A stretch of DNA of 64,000 nt from Pelagicoccus sp. (GTDB lineage: Bacteria > Verrucomicrobiota > Verrucomicrobiia > Opitutales > Opitutaceae): assembly GCA_028284635.1 (NCBI GenBank), contig JANQRJ010000021.1, positions 96,613-160,612 on the forward strand. Direction: 5' to 3'. Positions within the stretch are counted from its first letter, which is position 1; every line of letters starts with the position of its first letter. Under the pieces are notes generated by a model. That model did no database searches. It saw only the letters and a list, made by a program, of their open reading frames with translations, and was not told the DNA's origin. Both the position numbers and the translations under genes were made by a program. Shown one piece after another: positions 1 to 8,729 of the stretch.

Positions 1-1
1 A

Positions 2-1567
2 GATCAGCAAAAGGCAAATCTTCGTGAAATCGTACGCAAATTCGCGTTCACACGACGCGGGCACAAACATCTCAAACCCGCAACTCGCAAGAAAGCCGGA
101 GAAATGTACGCCCTACTCTGCCCCGAAAACGCTATCTATCGCTACTACTGGCTGTTTGAGAAGCAATGGGTTGAAGAGTCCTACGAAGATATAGAAAACG
201 AGGATTTCGATTTTAGGAAATGGGAAAAGCGCGTTCTCAAACTTCGCGGGGATGCTTTGAAAGACATCTATGGAAACCTCGGAGAAGACGGGATAGACCA
301 ACTCCTCGAACTAAGCGAAAGCGGATACCCAGCAGGCTGGATTCTAGCCAACGGGGTTCTTACCAAGCCACGGCTAAAATCTCTCATTAGAAGACTAGCC
401 GAAAGAGAATATTCGGCAACACACTCCAATCCGCAGCTTTGCCTGAACGGTATCTTTGTTCGCTTGTTCGATACCGAAAGAACCTACTTCGACAAGCTGC
501 TACCCCAGCTCGCTGAAGCCTATCTGAGCAAAGGAGATGATAAGTTTTCCCTGAACATTCTGTTTGCCGCACCGTTCTGTCCGGAAACTTGGATACATCT
601 AGAACGTCTGCCGAACCACATTCAAGACGCATACTGGGCCGAGGCTACGCCCCGCTGGTTCGGGAAAGACCCAGAAGGCCTGAAAACGATGATCGAAAAG
701 CTGCTGGAAGCCAACCGAGCACTGGACGCATTCGGCGTTGCTCACCTCGATTGGGATATCATCTCATCCGCTGACATCATTAGACTCTTGGATGACTTGG
801 GGAAGCAGGATCTTTCTAACCCACGGTACTACGATCTGCGCGAGTACGAATTAACCAAGGCATTCGAGACTTTGAATTCCCGCGAGAAAATCCATCCAGA
901 CAAGCTTGCTGGACTTGAACTCAAATACATACAGGCCTTCCGCCACAGTGAATACAAACTCCCCAACCTTTCAAAGCAGGTCTCGGAACAGCCCTTCCTG
1001 TTTACTCAAGCATTGGCACTTGCCTACAAACGATCCGATGAGGGAGTTGATCCTGAAGAACTCGGCTTAGGCGATAACAAAAACAACTCAGATCTTATCG
1101 ACGCTGCTCACTCGCTCATTGACGGAGTTACTCGAATTCCTGGCACACAGCCGGACGGCAAAGTCAATGAGATCGCCCTTTCCAACTGGCTCACTGAAAC
1201 ACGAGCACTTTGCAAAAAATATGCCCGCGAAAAGATTGGCGATCACATGATAGGGCAACTCTTATCGCAAAGCCCATTGGGCGATGATGGCATTTGGCCA
1301 TGCGAGCCAGTCAGAGAATCCCTTGAAAAAATAGCTTCCGCTGAGATCGCGTCCGGCATGCGCATCGGCATCTACAATCGTCGTGGTGCCCGTATTTTAG
1401 ACGCAGGAAGACGAGAGGAAAGAAAGCTCGCTCGCAAGTACCGCAACTGGAGCAGAGACGTTGCATACGAATATCCCTACATAGCGAAAATGCTCGAAGA
1501 AATCGCCAGATCCTACGACCATAACGCCGAAATCTGGGGGATTGAGGATGACCTCTTTGACGAATAA
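2..1567 (+). CDS. Unknown protein, probably the C-terminal part of a larger one (5' cut by window)
   Basis: I do not recognise this family with confidence. The first ATG is at 104, but the same frame is open to the first bases of the window, with a basic stretch (FAFTRRGHKH), so the gene probably begins outside. The visible part is soluble, largely helical and charged, with no membrane segments and no nucleotide-binding motif. Repeated aromatic/charged segments (EATPRWFGKDPEGLKTMIEK, RKYRNWSRDVAYEYP) suggest an alpha-solenoid such as those that end large bacterial defence or STAND-type proteins, but that is inference. It is followed 95 nt later by the truncated start of an OLD/RecF-like ATPase, a setting common in defence islands. 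Upstream sequence would settle the identity. Confidence 0.75.
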   Translation, partial: DQQKANLREIVRKFAFTRRGHKHLKPATRKKAGEMYALLCPENAIYRYYWLFEKQWVEESYEDIENEDFDFRKWEKRVLKLRGDALKDIYGNLGEDGIDQLLELSESGYPAGWILANGVLTKPRLKSLIRRLAEREYSATHSNPQLCLNGIFVRLFDTERTYFDKLLPQLAEAYLSKGDDKFSLNILFAAPFCPETWIHLERLPNHIQDAYWAEATPRWFGKDPEGLKTMIEKLLEANRALDAFGVAHLDWDIISSADIIRLLDDLGKQDLSNPRYYDLREYELTKAFETLNSREKIHPDKLAGLELKYIQAFRHSEYKLPNLSKQVSEQPFLFTQALALAYKRSDEGVDPEELGLGDNKNNSDLIDAAHSLIDGVTRIPGTQPDGKVNEIALSNWLTETRALCKKYAREKIGDHMIGQLLSQSPLGDDGIWPCEPVRESLEKIASAEIASGMRIGIYNRRGARILDAGRREERKLARKYRNWSRDVAYEYPYIAKMLEEIARSYDHNAEIWGIEDDLFDE

Positions 1568-1662
1568 TTCGTCTAACATCGATTCCCCGTATGAACCTAC
1601 CTTGGAAGGAAATGTGTTTTTCTGAATAATCATCCACATCCTAAATCCAACAACCACAAGCC

Positions 1663-1800
1663 ATGAAATTAAAATCTGTTACCCTTTCAAACTTCAGGTG
1701 TTACCACTCCGAAACTAAATGCTCTTTTGAGGAGACCACCCTACAGAAGCTTCTCATCTGGCCCAACCTTCCTAGCTCCACCAGCGTGAAGAATTTTTAA
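1663..1800 (+). pseudogene. Truncated OLD/RecF-like ATPase (N-terminus only)
   Basis: The 45 codons begin MKLKSVTLSNFRCYHSET, the classic first strand of RecF/OLD/SMC-like ATPases (a strand followed by a NFR-type motif that leads to the Walker A loop). After about 27 residues, where the GKNxxGKS loop should follow, the frame loses similarity (LQKLLIWPNLP) and stops. No Walker A or later motif is found downstream. This is best read as the broken 5' end of an OLD-family endonuclease/ATPase, a family common in phage defence (for example GajA). It may have been lost when the next gene was inserted. Confidence 0.55.
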
Positions 1801-1818
1801 TAGATTGGATTTAATACT

Positions 1819-2553
1819 ATGAGTATGTCAGAGAACGCCTCGATAGCGTTTAACAAGCTGAAAAAAATAGGGGCACCTGTATTTGATTTCGGAAAACAGG
1901 ACGGGTACAGACCAAATACCGAATTTGTACTAGCGACAATGAATGGAGACGGTGATCAGTGTTTTGCAGATCTAAGCGGTGAATGGATCAAGGAATCATG
2001 GGTCAACGGTGAGTACATCAATCCGCTTGGCCTTCGCCAGGATGTGCATGAGATATTCACAGAACATCACTTGGACTATGAATGGGAAAACAACGGTCAA
2101 TTGGTAGTTTTTGAACTACAAAATGACTTTGACCAAAAACAATCCAAGGATCAAGTGTCACTTGATAAAAACCTTCCCTCAACTCCACCAATGAGTCCCG
2201 CGGCCCACTCAGCAATGAAAGAGTTAGCGCGTATCGGAGCGCCAGTCTGGGATTTCCATAGCTACTCTCGTGCCTATTCTCCATCGAGGTTTAGGCCCTG
2301 CATACAATTTGTCATGACCTGTGAGCCGAAATTATTCATCCTTTTTGCTGACCCACTGGATGCAGTCATCCCTGTTTTTAGTGAAACCAAAGGACTCAGA
2401 CCCGACGTCCACTTGATAGTGACTAAGTACGGACTGGATTACCATAACTATCTATATGAGCACGACAACCCTATATTTAATCCGAAGGCATTAATTACAT
2501 TCAGCGATCCTAGAGCTTTGTGCACTGAGCGCGGAGAACTGGAAACTTATTGA
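1819..2553 (+). CDS. Unknown protein with an internal duplication
   Basis: The 244-aa protein has no recognisable family, signal peptide or membrane segment. It contains two related halves of about 90 residues each, at about 10-99 and 130-232. Both start with an IGAPV-DF motif (17-24 and 139-146), continue with a GLR-DVH motif (71-77 and 192-198) and have an LDY motif (85-87 and 206-208), joined by a polar linker near 101-128. The duplication supports a real protein. Two-domain repeats of this kind occur in immunity or DNA-mimic-like accessory proteins, but no function can be assigned. It stands alone, between an ATPase relic and a gene-free stretch. Confidence 0.75.
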   Translation: MSMSENASIAFNKLKKIGAPVFDFGKQDGYRPNTEFVLATMNGDGDQCFADLSGEWIKESWVNGEYINPLGLRQDVHEIFTEHHLDYEWENNGQLVVFELQNDFDQKQSKDQVSLDKNLPSTPPMSPAAHSAMKELARIGAPVWDFHSYSRAYSPSRFRPCIQFVMTCEPKLFILFADPLDAVIPVFSETKGLRPDVHLIVTKYGLDYHNYLYEHDNPIFNPKALITFSDPRALCTERGELETY

Positions 2554-3094
2554 TCACCGATCAAAGTCCAGCCCACCTTCTTAACCGCAAGCGTCCGCTC
2601 TCGTGCCTATGGCTTTTGAAACCGCGATTTGCTATTACCTGCGGATGTCTAGGAGCGGAACGCTGCTATGTCTACTCGCAGGTCCACGATATGCGAAAGG
2701 GTGTAAAGACCGGAGACATCGGGCGTGCACCATCAGAGATTCCCTGAAAGCAAATATCAAATCGCACTACCTGCACTTTGTGAAACAGTATCCACCATTT
2801 TGTTACATCCTCAGGAATTCGGGTGTCTCCGGCAAGCTGAATCGACTCTTTTTGACAGTTTTTTGACTCTTGCTGAGGGTCGAACGGTTTTGCAATCACC
2901 GAAGAAAACACCAGCGCTTTCGCAAGCGTTCTTTCATCCTTTTCCTACCGTTGAACTGATTTGACGGGTCGCATTTCTCCGCAGGATGTCAAGGCACGCT
3001 GCGCCGTCAGCGCGCTCTGAAGGCCCTGACAACCTGACTTTATCGAAATGCAACTTTTCCGCCAAGTTCAACAGACTGGAAAAGGAGAAAAACC
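2554..3094. other. Gene-free stretch of about 540 bp
   Basis: No convincing coding region, RNA gene or repeat was seen. Short open frames on both strands have no ribosome-binding site and a junk-like composition. The last 30 bases carry the GGAG-type ribosome-binding site of the next gene (AAAAGGAGAAAAACC before the ATG at 3095). Confidence 0.5.
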
Positions 3095-3673
3095 ATGTCG
3101 CATTTTTCACTCGCTGTCTTCACAGCTACCCAACCTGAAGAAGCCGAGCTCAGCCGGATACTCGCACCGTTTGAAGAGGCCAACGGAAACCCGAATTCCA
3201 AGTGGGACTGGTGGTGCATCGGCGGGCGATGGCACGGCGAACTGATCGTCAAACCAGAAACGACGGACACAATCATTGGAGAACCTGGAATACTCGGCGA
3301 AAAGGCCCCTGCAAACGCCGTGGATGGTGCCAGAATGGGAGACATCGATTTTTTTGCCATGTTGGACAAGGTTCGTGAAGAACGGGGTCGAACCTGGGAT
3401 CGCCTGCGTCAAGAGCAGAAGCAAGGCGCCAAGATCTATCCCTGGACAATAGACGCATCACACATTCCGCGAGACCTCTTCGTCCAAGCAGCGAAGCTTT
3501 TTACACCGTTCGCTTTCATTCTCGACGGCAAATGGCACGAAAAAGGCGAGATGGTTTTCTTCGGCGAAGTGAAAAACGAAATGCCTGAACACCAATGGGA
3601 GCTTTTAGTTGCCCGTACGCTTCAAGAACGGTCCGAGGACGATTGGATAACGATCATCGACTGTCATATCTAG
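3095..3673 (+). CDS. Conserved mobile-element/phage-associated protein, function unknown
   Basis: This is a 192-aa soluble protein that begins MSHFSLAVFT after a good AAAGGAG ribosome-binding site. The core motif NPNSKWDWWCIGGRWHGEL at about residues 51-69, followed by a GDIDF motif, is one I recall from a conserved family seen in phages and integrated elements of many bacteria. Its biochemical role is not known to me. No catalytic signature is obvious. Its position just inside the first recombinase gene fits mobile-element cargo. Confidence is high for coding, low for function. Confidence 0.8.
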   Translation: MSHFSLAVFTATQPEEAELSRILAPFEEANGNPNSKWDWWCIGGRWHGELIVKPETTDTIIGEPGILGEKAPANAVDGARMGDIDFFAMLDKVREERGRTWDRLRQEQKQGAKIYPWTIDASHIPRDLFVQAAKLFTPFAFILDGKWHEKGEMVFFGEVKNEMPEHQWELLVARTLQERSEDDWITIIDCHI

Positions 3674-3714
3674 CACTTTCAACGAGCCGCTATCATCACA
3701 GAAAAGGTAGCGGT

Positions 3715-4293
3715 TCATTCTTCTTTCCAAATCTTCGCCGCCTGCTGGCGGTCTTCTTCACCCATCATGTCGAGATAGATTGCCGTCGTTTCCAGCCGGG
3801 CATGGCCCATCCAGCGTTGCAGCGTCGTAATCGGAACGCCGTGCGACACACACGCCACCGCAAAGCCATGCCGCAGCCCTTTCGGACAGGCCTTGATCCC
3901 GTCAAGCCCGGCAAGGGCCATATAGCGCTTGATCAGGCGGTATCCGCTCACGCGTGAGGTTGCCCAGAGCTTTCGTGTGTGTGGGGATGTGCCCTGGGCA
4001 ACCTCTTTCAGCAACGCCACAAGTGAAGGCGGGATCGGGACAACCCGAAACTTTCCCGCATCACGCCGCTTGAGCGTCCTGAAGACGATTGAGCCTTCCG
4101 CGAAATCAATCCGCTCCGCGGTCAGCTCCAGAGCCTCGGAGATGCGGCACCCCGTGTAGAACAGCGTCAGGCAAAACGCCTTGGGCGAAGCCTCCATGCA
4201 GGAGCACACGGCATCGAAGAACGCGTCACGCTCCGACGCATTCAAATACTTCCGCTCACCGCGACCATCAAACAATGACCATCTGCCGCTCAT
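3715..4293 (-). CDS. Short tyrosine recombinase (catalytic domain only)
   Basis: The 192-aa protein is a minimal phage-integrase/XerD-type catalytic domain. Residues seen are the first Arg in TGCRISEAL (R50), a beta-hairpin Lys (K75 region), the box II Arg in LRHGFA (R141), His in the WMGH motif (H164) and the nucleophile Tyr in TAIYLD (Y173). The usual His of the HxxR triplet is replaced by Lys (K138), a substitution found in some family members. The N-terminal core-binding (SAM-like) domain is absent. Such stand-alone short recombinases occur on plasmids and integrative elements, where they resolve multimers or move cassettes. It converges with the gene ending at 3673, and a divergent exported-protein gene starts 54 bp beyond its start. 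Confidence 0.88.
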   Translation of the reverse strand: MSGRWSLFDGRGERKYLNASERDAFFDAVCSCMEASPKAFCLTLFYTGCRISEALELTAERIDFAEGSIVFRTLKRRDAGKFRVVPIPPSLVALLKEVAQGTSPHTRKLWATSRVSGYRLIKRYMALAGLDGIKACPKGLRHGFAVACVSHGVPITTLQRWMGHARLETTAIYLDMMGEEDRQQAAKIWKEE

Positions 4294-4347
4294 CCGCTTT
4301 CCAGCTCTGAAACACTATGGTGGATACTGTTTCAGTCGGAGGATAGC

Positions 4348-4953
4348 ATGAATTACGGCAAGGTGTTAACATTCAATGCTTTAAGGCATACGGTCGTAAT
4401 CATAGCTCTCGCAGCAGCGTCATGCGGTGCGGCTTTTGCAGAACAGATTGCAGACGAGAAAACCAAACGCTTTCAGAGCTTCACGCTCAACGGTCAGCTT
4501 GCCGACACAGGTCGGACGCTGCACAGGCTTGCGAGCGGGTTTTCGAAAGATCGCGTCTGCCTTGTCCTCTTTGGCGATCCGAACAAAAAGGCGGTTAACG
4601 ACTTTCGGAAAAAGGCAACGACAATGCTCAAAGGCTTGTCCGACATGGGCCACAGCACCGCCCTACTCCACATCGATACGTCCTTTTACATGGACGGCCC
4701 TAAGGATATTTTTCACAAAACGGGAAAAACATTCAGCGCTCCGTCCACCCTGATCTATATCGATGCTTTTCAGGGAACATACCAGTCATCGCTCACCGAA
4801 ATGAACATGGGTGATCTGAGAGCCTTAGTCCTAAAGCTGGAACGCGAGTTCATGGATTGGGCAGAAGACAGCGAGCCTTCCGAGATCAACCAAACGGCTT
4901 CGGAACAACGGACGCCTCCGGCGAAACCGGATCGCCCTGCATCAAATCGGTAA
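4348..4953 (+). CDS. Exported protein of unknown function
   Basis: The 201-aa protein starts with a clear Sec signal peptide (positive MNYGKV start, hydrophobic core, GAAFA cleavage near residue 31). The mature part has an alternating strand/helix pattern (VCLVLFGDP, STALLHIDTS, STLIYIDAF), which could be a thioredoxin- or TrbC-like alpha/beta fold. There is no CxxC motif and I do not recognise the family. The C-terminus is proline-rich and disordered. Its last 68 bases overlap the 3' end of the opposite-strand coiled-coil gene. It lies within mobile-element cargo, so a role in transfer or the cell envelope is possible but unproven. Confidence 0.75.
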   Translation: MNYGKVLTFNALRHTVVIIALAAASCGAAFAEQIADEKTKRFQSFTLNGQLADTGRTLHRLASGFSKDRVCLVLFGDPNKKAVNDFRKKATTMLKGLSDMGHSTALLHIDTSFYMDGPKDIFHKTGKTFSAPSTLIYIDAFQGTYQSSLTEMNMGDLRALVLKLEREFMDWAEDSEPSEINQTASEQRTPPAKPDRPASNR

Positions 4954-5890
4954 GCAATGCATCCGTCGCCGCATCATCAATCAGATTTTCAGCGAATGCA
5001 ACATTCCGTTCGTCAAGTAGTGCATCGACTTCAGCAGAAAACGCACCGCTCTTGGCCATTTCAACAAGAAGATGCTCCGGTGCATCTTGTATCAAGTTTT
5101 CAATACGTTTTTCCCGCTCGGCGTCGTCCGCAATCCGAGAAGCTTGTTCAAGTTCGGCCTTCAACGCCTCGGCCTCGTCGAGATCGGACTTCAGGCCCTC
5201 AATCTCGTCTTCCTTATGTTTCAAAGCGTTTCGCCTTTCGTCCTGCTCCGAGCGGATACCGTCCGCTTCAGCCCTTAACTGTTCGACCCTGTCACGCAGC
5301 ACAGCCAAAAGCAAGGCCGTGTTCTGACGATCTAACGATACGCCATTTTCAATCTCGTAGGCACGCACCAGTTCTTCCAACGCCAGATCTTCGAGAGCTC
5401 CGTCCTCATCGAGCTCCAGCTCTTCTCCGGCCTCAATCCGGTCAATCGCCGCAATGCCAGCGGCCAACGAACTTTCCAAAGCTTCCAGCGTGTCATCGTT
5501 TCGGGCGATATCTGCGAGGAGTTCATCGCGTTCAAGTTCTGCCACAGCAACGCGTTCTTCCAAATCTGCAACATACGCATCAAGAGCACGACGCATCGCA
5601 CGAAGATTTTCCTCCATCATCAAATGATGCACCAAACGCCGCGTGGCTTCTTCCTGCTTCGACTTCGTATCAAGATAAGCATGACCAGCAACATGAGCCG
5701 CCCCGCTCAACCGGATTCCGGCAGAGGACGCCTCCGAAGCATCTTCCGACATCAGAGCCTTGGTCGAGTAATTATGAAAGTCGGCTGTTCGCTCGGCAGG
5801 AAGTGGTTCGGGCACGAGCGCAGCCTCGTGGCCGTCGCCGGAGCGTAGGTCCGGCGCTTGCGCGCTGTTTCGATCTGTCCCGTTCACCAT
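4886..5890 (-). CDS. Long acidic coiled-coil protein
   Basis: The 334-aa protein is dominated by heptad-rich Glu/Ala/Leu/Arg sequence between about residues 75 and 270, indicating an extended coiled coil. A polar N-terminus and a Pro-rich C-terminus flank it. No signal peptide, membrane segment or enzymatic motif is visible. Comparable coiled-coil proteins on conjugative or mobilizable elements serve as structural, partition or entry-exclusion factors, but nothing here selects among these. The gene overlaps the preceding convergent gene by 68 bp at the 3' ends, a compact arrangement typical of plasmid-type DNA. The composition is consistent with its alphaproteobacterial-like neighbours. Confidence 0.78.
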   Translation of the reverse strand: MVNGTDRNSAQAPDLRSGDGHEAALVPEPLPAERTADFHNYSTKALMSEDASEASSAGIRLSGAAHVAGHAYLDTKSKQEEATRRLVHHLMMEENLRAMRRALDAYVADLEERVAVAELERDELLADIARNDDTLEALESSLAAGIAAIDRIEAGEELELDEDGALEDLALEELVRAYEIENGVSLDRQNTALLLAVLRDRVEQLRAEADGIRSEQDERRNALKHKEDEIEGLKSDLDEAEALKAELEQASRIADDAEREKRIENLIQDAPEHLLVEMAKSGAFSAEVDALLDERNVAFAENLIDDAATDALLTDLMQGDPVSPEASVVPKPFG

Positions 5891-6010
5891 TCATACATCC
5901 TTAGTTATGTCTCCATCATACAGGATTCCATCTTGGGATGCAACTTCCAGAACGACGCCATCTTCCCTTTCTCACTTGCTTGGAACAAACACCAAACACG
6001 AACAAAACCA

Positions 6011-7066
6011 ATGATATCCAACATATCCAAAATCTTCTTACCAACGATAACAGCCGTGACAATTGCGGCTTCGGCGCAGGCGATAACGCTTGGTCCGGTT
6101 TCTGAAAAGTCCGGCACATGGGCACGGGCAAGCGTACAGTCGAGCACGAACGCCGCCCCACTTAACGTTATCACCGACGGCGCCCTGAATATCATCGATC
6201 CCGGCACCATTGATATAACCTCGTTTACGAGCGGCTCAGACGACACGGGCATACGCGGCGAATACGCGTACAGAAGTGACAATGCAGCAGGCGAAGCAGG
6301 CGCGTCGGCCTATGCTGAGAGACTTGCAGGCGAGAGCTTCGCATCCACGCGCTCGGAAGTTACACTCTTCGATACGCTTCAATTTGACTTTGGGGAGCTC
6401 GCCTCCGGCCTTGTCAGCTTCAGCCTCGGGATCGAAGGTTTCCTCGTCGCAGAATCCGCGAATGCCCTCGTTCTGGGAACCGGACGGGTCACGATTTCAG
6501 ACGTGACCGGATTGGCGGACAGCTTCTTCTTGTCCGGTCAAAAGGCGTTTCCGGAAGGTGCACTTTTGAAGGCAAACGGTAGCACGGTCATCGAAACCGA
6601 GGACGCAATCGGCGTTGTGCCAGACACAATCGTCGATGTCGCAGGAGGCCTTGCCCTGTTGGATGCCGATGCGGCAAGCAGCGTCGGCGAGGGTTTTCGT
6701 ATCGGCTTTGCCGACGCGTTTGTCGCGATTGAAGACGGTTTCGCCTTTGAGGAATTCGAACGCAATCTCAGCGGATCATTCACCGCAATCAGCGGACACA
6801 GCTACGCGATCACCGTCGAAACCTTCGCTCTTTCGAACATTCGCGACGGATGGGGCGGTGCCGATCTTTTGGGTACAACCGCGTTCGCCTTCACCGATCT
6901 GGCCGGAGGAACATTATCGAGTGCATCCGGCACATTCCCAGGATCAACGATTGTCCTAGACCCGCCCGTATCCGCTGTGCCTGACACAGGATCGACAGCC
7001 GCGATCATGGCATGCGGGTTCGCAGGGCTGATCGGCCTGAGACGCTTTCGAACACTGTCACGGTAA
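6011..7066 (+). CDS. Exported protein with VPDTG-CTERM sorting signal
   Basis: The 351-aa protein starts at the ATG preceding MISNISKIFLPTITAVTIAA, a signal peptide with likely cleavage after ASAQA. An in-frame upstream extension lacks signal character. The mature domain is Gly/Ala/Ser-rich and beta-strand-like. The end VPDTGSTAAIMACGFAGLIG followed by LRRFR matches the tripartite PEP-CTERM-like layout (motif, hydrophobic helix, basic cluster) in the VPDSG/VPDTG variant known from Verrucomicrobiota. Exosortase would recognise this tail and anchor or release the protein at the surface or in exopolysaccharide. The tail is the best evidence in the island for adaptation to a verrucomicrobial host. 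The gene is monocistronic and followed by a terminator. Confidence 0.88.
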   Translation: MISNISKIFLPTITAVTIAASAQAITLGPVSEKSGTWARASVQSSTNAAPLNVITDGALNIIDPGTIDITSFTSGSDDTGIRGEYAYRSDNAAGEAGASAYAERLAGESFASTRSEVTLFDTLQFDFGELASGLVSFSLGIEGFLVAESANALVLGTGRVTISDVTGLADSFFLSGQKAFPEGALLKANGSTVIETEDAIGVVPDTIVDVAGGLALLDADAASSVGEGFRIGFADAFVAIEDGFAFEEFERNLSGSFTAISGHSYAITVETFALSNIRDGWGGADLLGTTAFAFTDLAGGTLSSASGTFPGSTIVLDPPVSAVPDTGSTAAIMACGFAGLIGLRRFRTLSR

Positions 7067-7093
7067 GTTCGATACATTTTAGCATATGCAAAT

Positions 7094-7123
7094 ACACCGC
7101 AGAGGCCAATGCCCCTGCGGTGT
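7094..7123 (+). terminator. Rho-independent terminator after the VPDTG gene
   Basis: A 9-bp perfect stem, ACACCGCAG / CTGCGGTGT, encloses a 12-nt loop and is followed by TTTGTTTT. It lies 27 bp after the stop codon at 7066 and just before the 3' end of the convergent gene at 7148. Confidence 0.75.
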
Positions 7124-7147
7124 TTTGTTTTCCCCTGTCCCGACACG

Positions 7148-7504
7148 CTAACGACCGCGTCCTTGCCCCATATTGCGACGCATCTCGTAATGCTGATCCA
7201 GATACTGCTTTGGCTTTGATCCCAATTGCTGCTCGAACTTCTTCTCGATTGCTTCCTTCGCAGCCAAACGCGGCATGTCCTTCGCCGCAGCATAGCCCGC
7301 TGCCATATCATTGAGGCGGTACCCATAACGCCCATTCTGGTCGATTGCCTCCTTCAAGCGATGCACCATATCCTGTTCCCCCTGTGTGAGCTTGCTATCT
7401 TGGGACTGCCCTTTATCCGCGCTCTGAGAAGGGGCTTGCTCTACATTCGGAGCGGTCTCTACTGATTGTTCCTCTTCGCCTCCTGATCTATTGAATATAC
7501 TCAT
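7148..7504 (-). CDS. Small Gln/Glu-rich protein, unknown
   Basis: The start at 7504 is chosen because GGAGGAAAG lies a few bases before the ATG of MSIFNRSGG. An upstream in-frame Met lacks such a site. The 118-aa product has a disordered acidic N-terminus (about 1-45), then a helical region containing RLKEAIDQNGRYGYRLNDMA and a basic Arg/Gly end. No family is recognised. Similar small proteins accompany relaxase-type elements, but this is only context. It converges with the VPDTG gene. Confidence 0.65.
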   Translation of the reverse strand: MSIFNRSGGEEEQSVETAPNVEQAPSQSADKGQSQDSKLTQGEQDMVHRLKEAIDQNGRYGYRLNDMAAGYAAAKDMPRLAAKEAIEKKFEQQLGSKPKQYLDQHYEMRRNMGQGRGR

Positions 7505-7589
7505 CGTCGTGCTTTCCTCCATGCGCATCATCACGCACAAAAAGGTACGAAACTGGGAGATGGAATTTCCGGAAGAATTTGAAGAAATT

Positions 7590-8294
7590 CTAGGTCTTAG
7601 GTTTTTCTGCAGCCTCTCCTTCGGGCTTCACGTGCTTTCGATGGAGAGTGCGTTTTATTTGAGAAGATGGAATACATACCCACGGAAAACCCTTATCGTC
7701 AGGTTTATAAATGACCAGCATTTTTCCAATATCACGAAAATAAAATCCTTCTATATATTTCTCGCTTTCATAGAAAACCCGAACGCTGTTTTTTCGTTCC
7801 TTCTGAACGTAATCATCAACCGAACTCTTACCATCAACTGCAAACATGACGAGAGAGAATAACGCAAATGGCATAAGAAAAATGACAATAAGTCCAAGCG
7901 AAATAATTTCTTTTATATGCCGGGAGCGTCTATGATTTTCACCCCCATTTTTCTGCTCATCAGATTCTAATCTGACTTTTTTCTTCTCTTTGTTCTTCTC
8001 ATTGAGTTGAGAGTCTTTTTTGAGACAGTCAAAAATTTTCCAAAATAGCAAAGAATATGCCCCAAATCCAATAGCAACAATCCACCAACCCACGGGAGCA
8101 ATAATCATCTCCCATGTCGGGATATCAAAATAGCCAATATCCGCCCCAATTGCACGGGTTAGGCCTTCGTAGTAAATGTAGCCTGTAAAATACAATAGCC
8201 CCCCTCCTAATGAGGTAAGAAAGCCAAAATTGACAACGAATTGCGAAACGAGCGACTTCCGAGACACTGTTTCGGTTTCCTGAGATGGTTCCAT
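7590..8294 (-). CDS. Membrane protein, unknown
   Basis: The 234-aa protein has three or four membrane segments: about 17-42 (FLTSLGGGLLYFTGYIYY), 62-85 (MIIAPVGWWIVAIGFGAYSL) and 128-150 (ISLGLIVIFLMPFALFSLVM). A Lys/Glu-rich cytoplasmic loop lies between the second and third. The C-terminal soluble domain of about 80 residues contains EGFYFRDIGKMLVIY. The layout resembles small accessory membrane proteins of mobile elements or of effector/sensor pairs. No family is recognised. A+T content is locally higher than in neighbours. Confidence 0.7.
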   Translation of the reverse strand: MEPSQETETVSRKSLVSQFVVNFGFLTSLGGGLLYFTGYIYYEGLTRAIGADIGYFDIPTWEMIIAPVGWWIVAIGFGAYSLLFWKIFDCLKKDSQLNEKNKEKKKVRLESDEQKNGGENHRRSRHIKEIISLGLIVIFLMPFALFSLVMFAVDGKSSVDDYVQKERKNSVRVFYESEKYIEGFYFRDIGKMLVIYKPDDKGFPWVCIPSSQIKRTLHRKHVKPEGEAAEKPKT

Positions 8295-8729
8295 CCCGTC
8301 ATCCTGAGATAAGCCCTATCCAGTTCAACCCATTCTTTTGGGAAAGGCTTTCTTCTGATCCGAGCCTATCCGTCTCGGATGCACCCCATTCCAGCGGAAG
8401 ACGTCTCTCCCGCAACGCCCTCTCGGAATAGGGTTTGCAATGCAAAAGCCTGACTCAGGCACTTGCATCAATATGTATGCGTGGAGTTGTATCCACAGAT
8501 CGGCCACATCGCGGCGGCAAGCAGCCGCGATAAGGCCACAAGAGCTATCGGGCACTGCCCAAACGCGGCGCAAAGGTGTCCCCAATTTTCGGATCACGTG
8601 TGATCCTGCAAACCGGGTGATCCCCCTCCCTATGCGCCTTGTCTTCCCGTTCTCGGCGAAGGCCAGGGTTTCATGCGAGCGAGCTGAGCTGCGCTCATCA
8701 TAAAACCCATAGCCATTAAGGAGAAAACA
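8295..8729. other. Gene-free stretch with hairpins upstream of ardA
   Basis: No gene was seen in 435 bp. Two palindromes stand out: CGCGGC / GCCGCG with an 8-nt loop near 8511-8530, and GGATCAC-GT-GTGATCC near 8592-8607. They could be regulatory or structural sites controlling ardA, whose promoters in known plasmids are often single-strand hairpins. This is inference. A GGAG ribosome-binding site precedes ardA. Confidence 0.4.

Noticed and set aside
4957..5904. Plus-strand frame opposite the coiled-coil gene
   Set aside because: Antisense of heptad-rich sequence; Ser/Arg/Pro/His-rich and without start signals.
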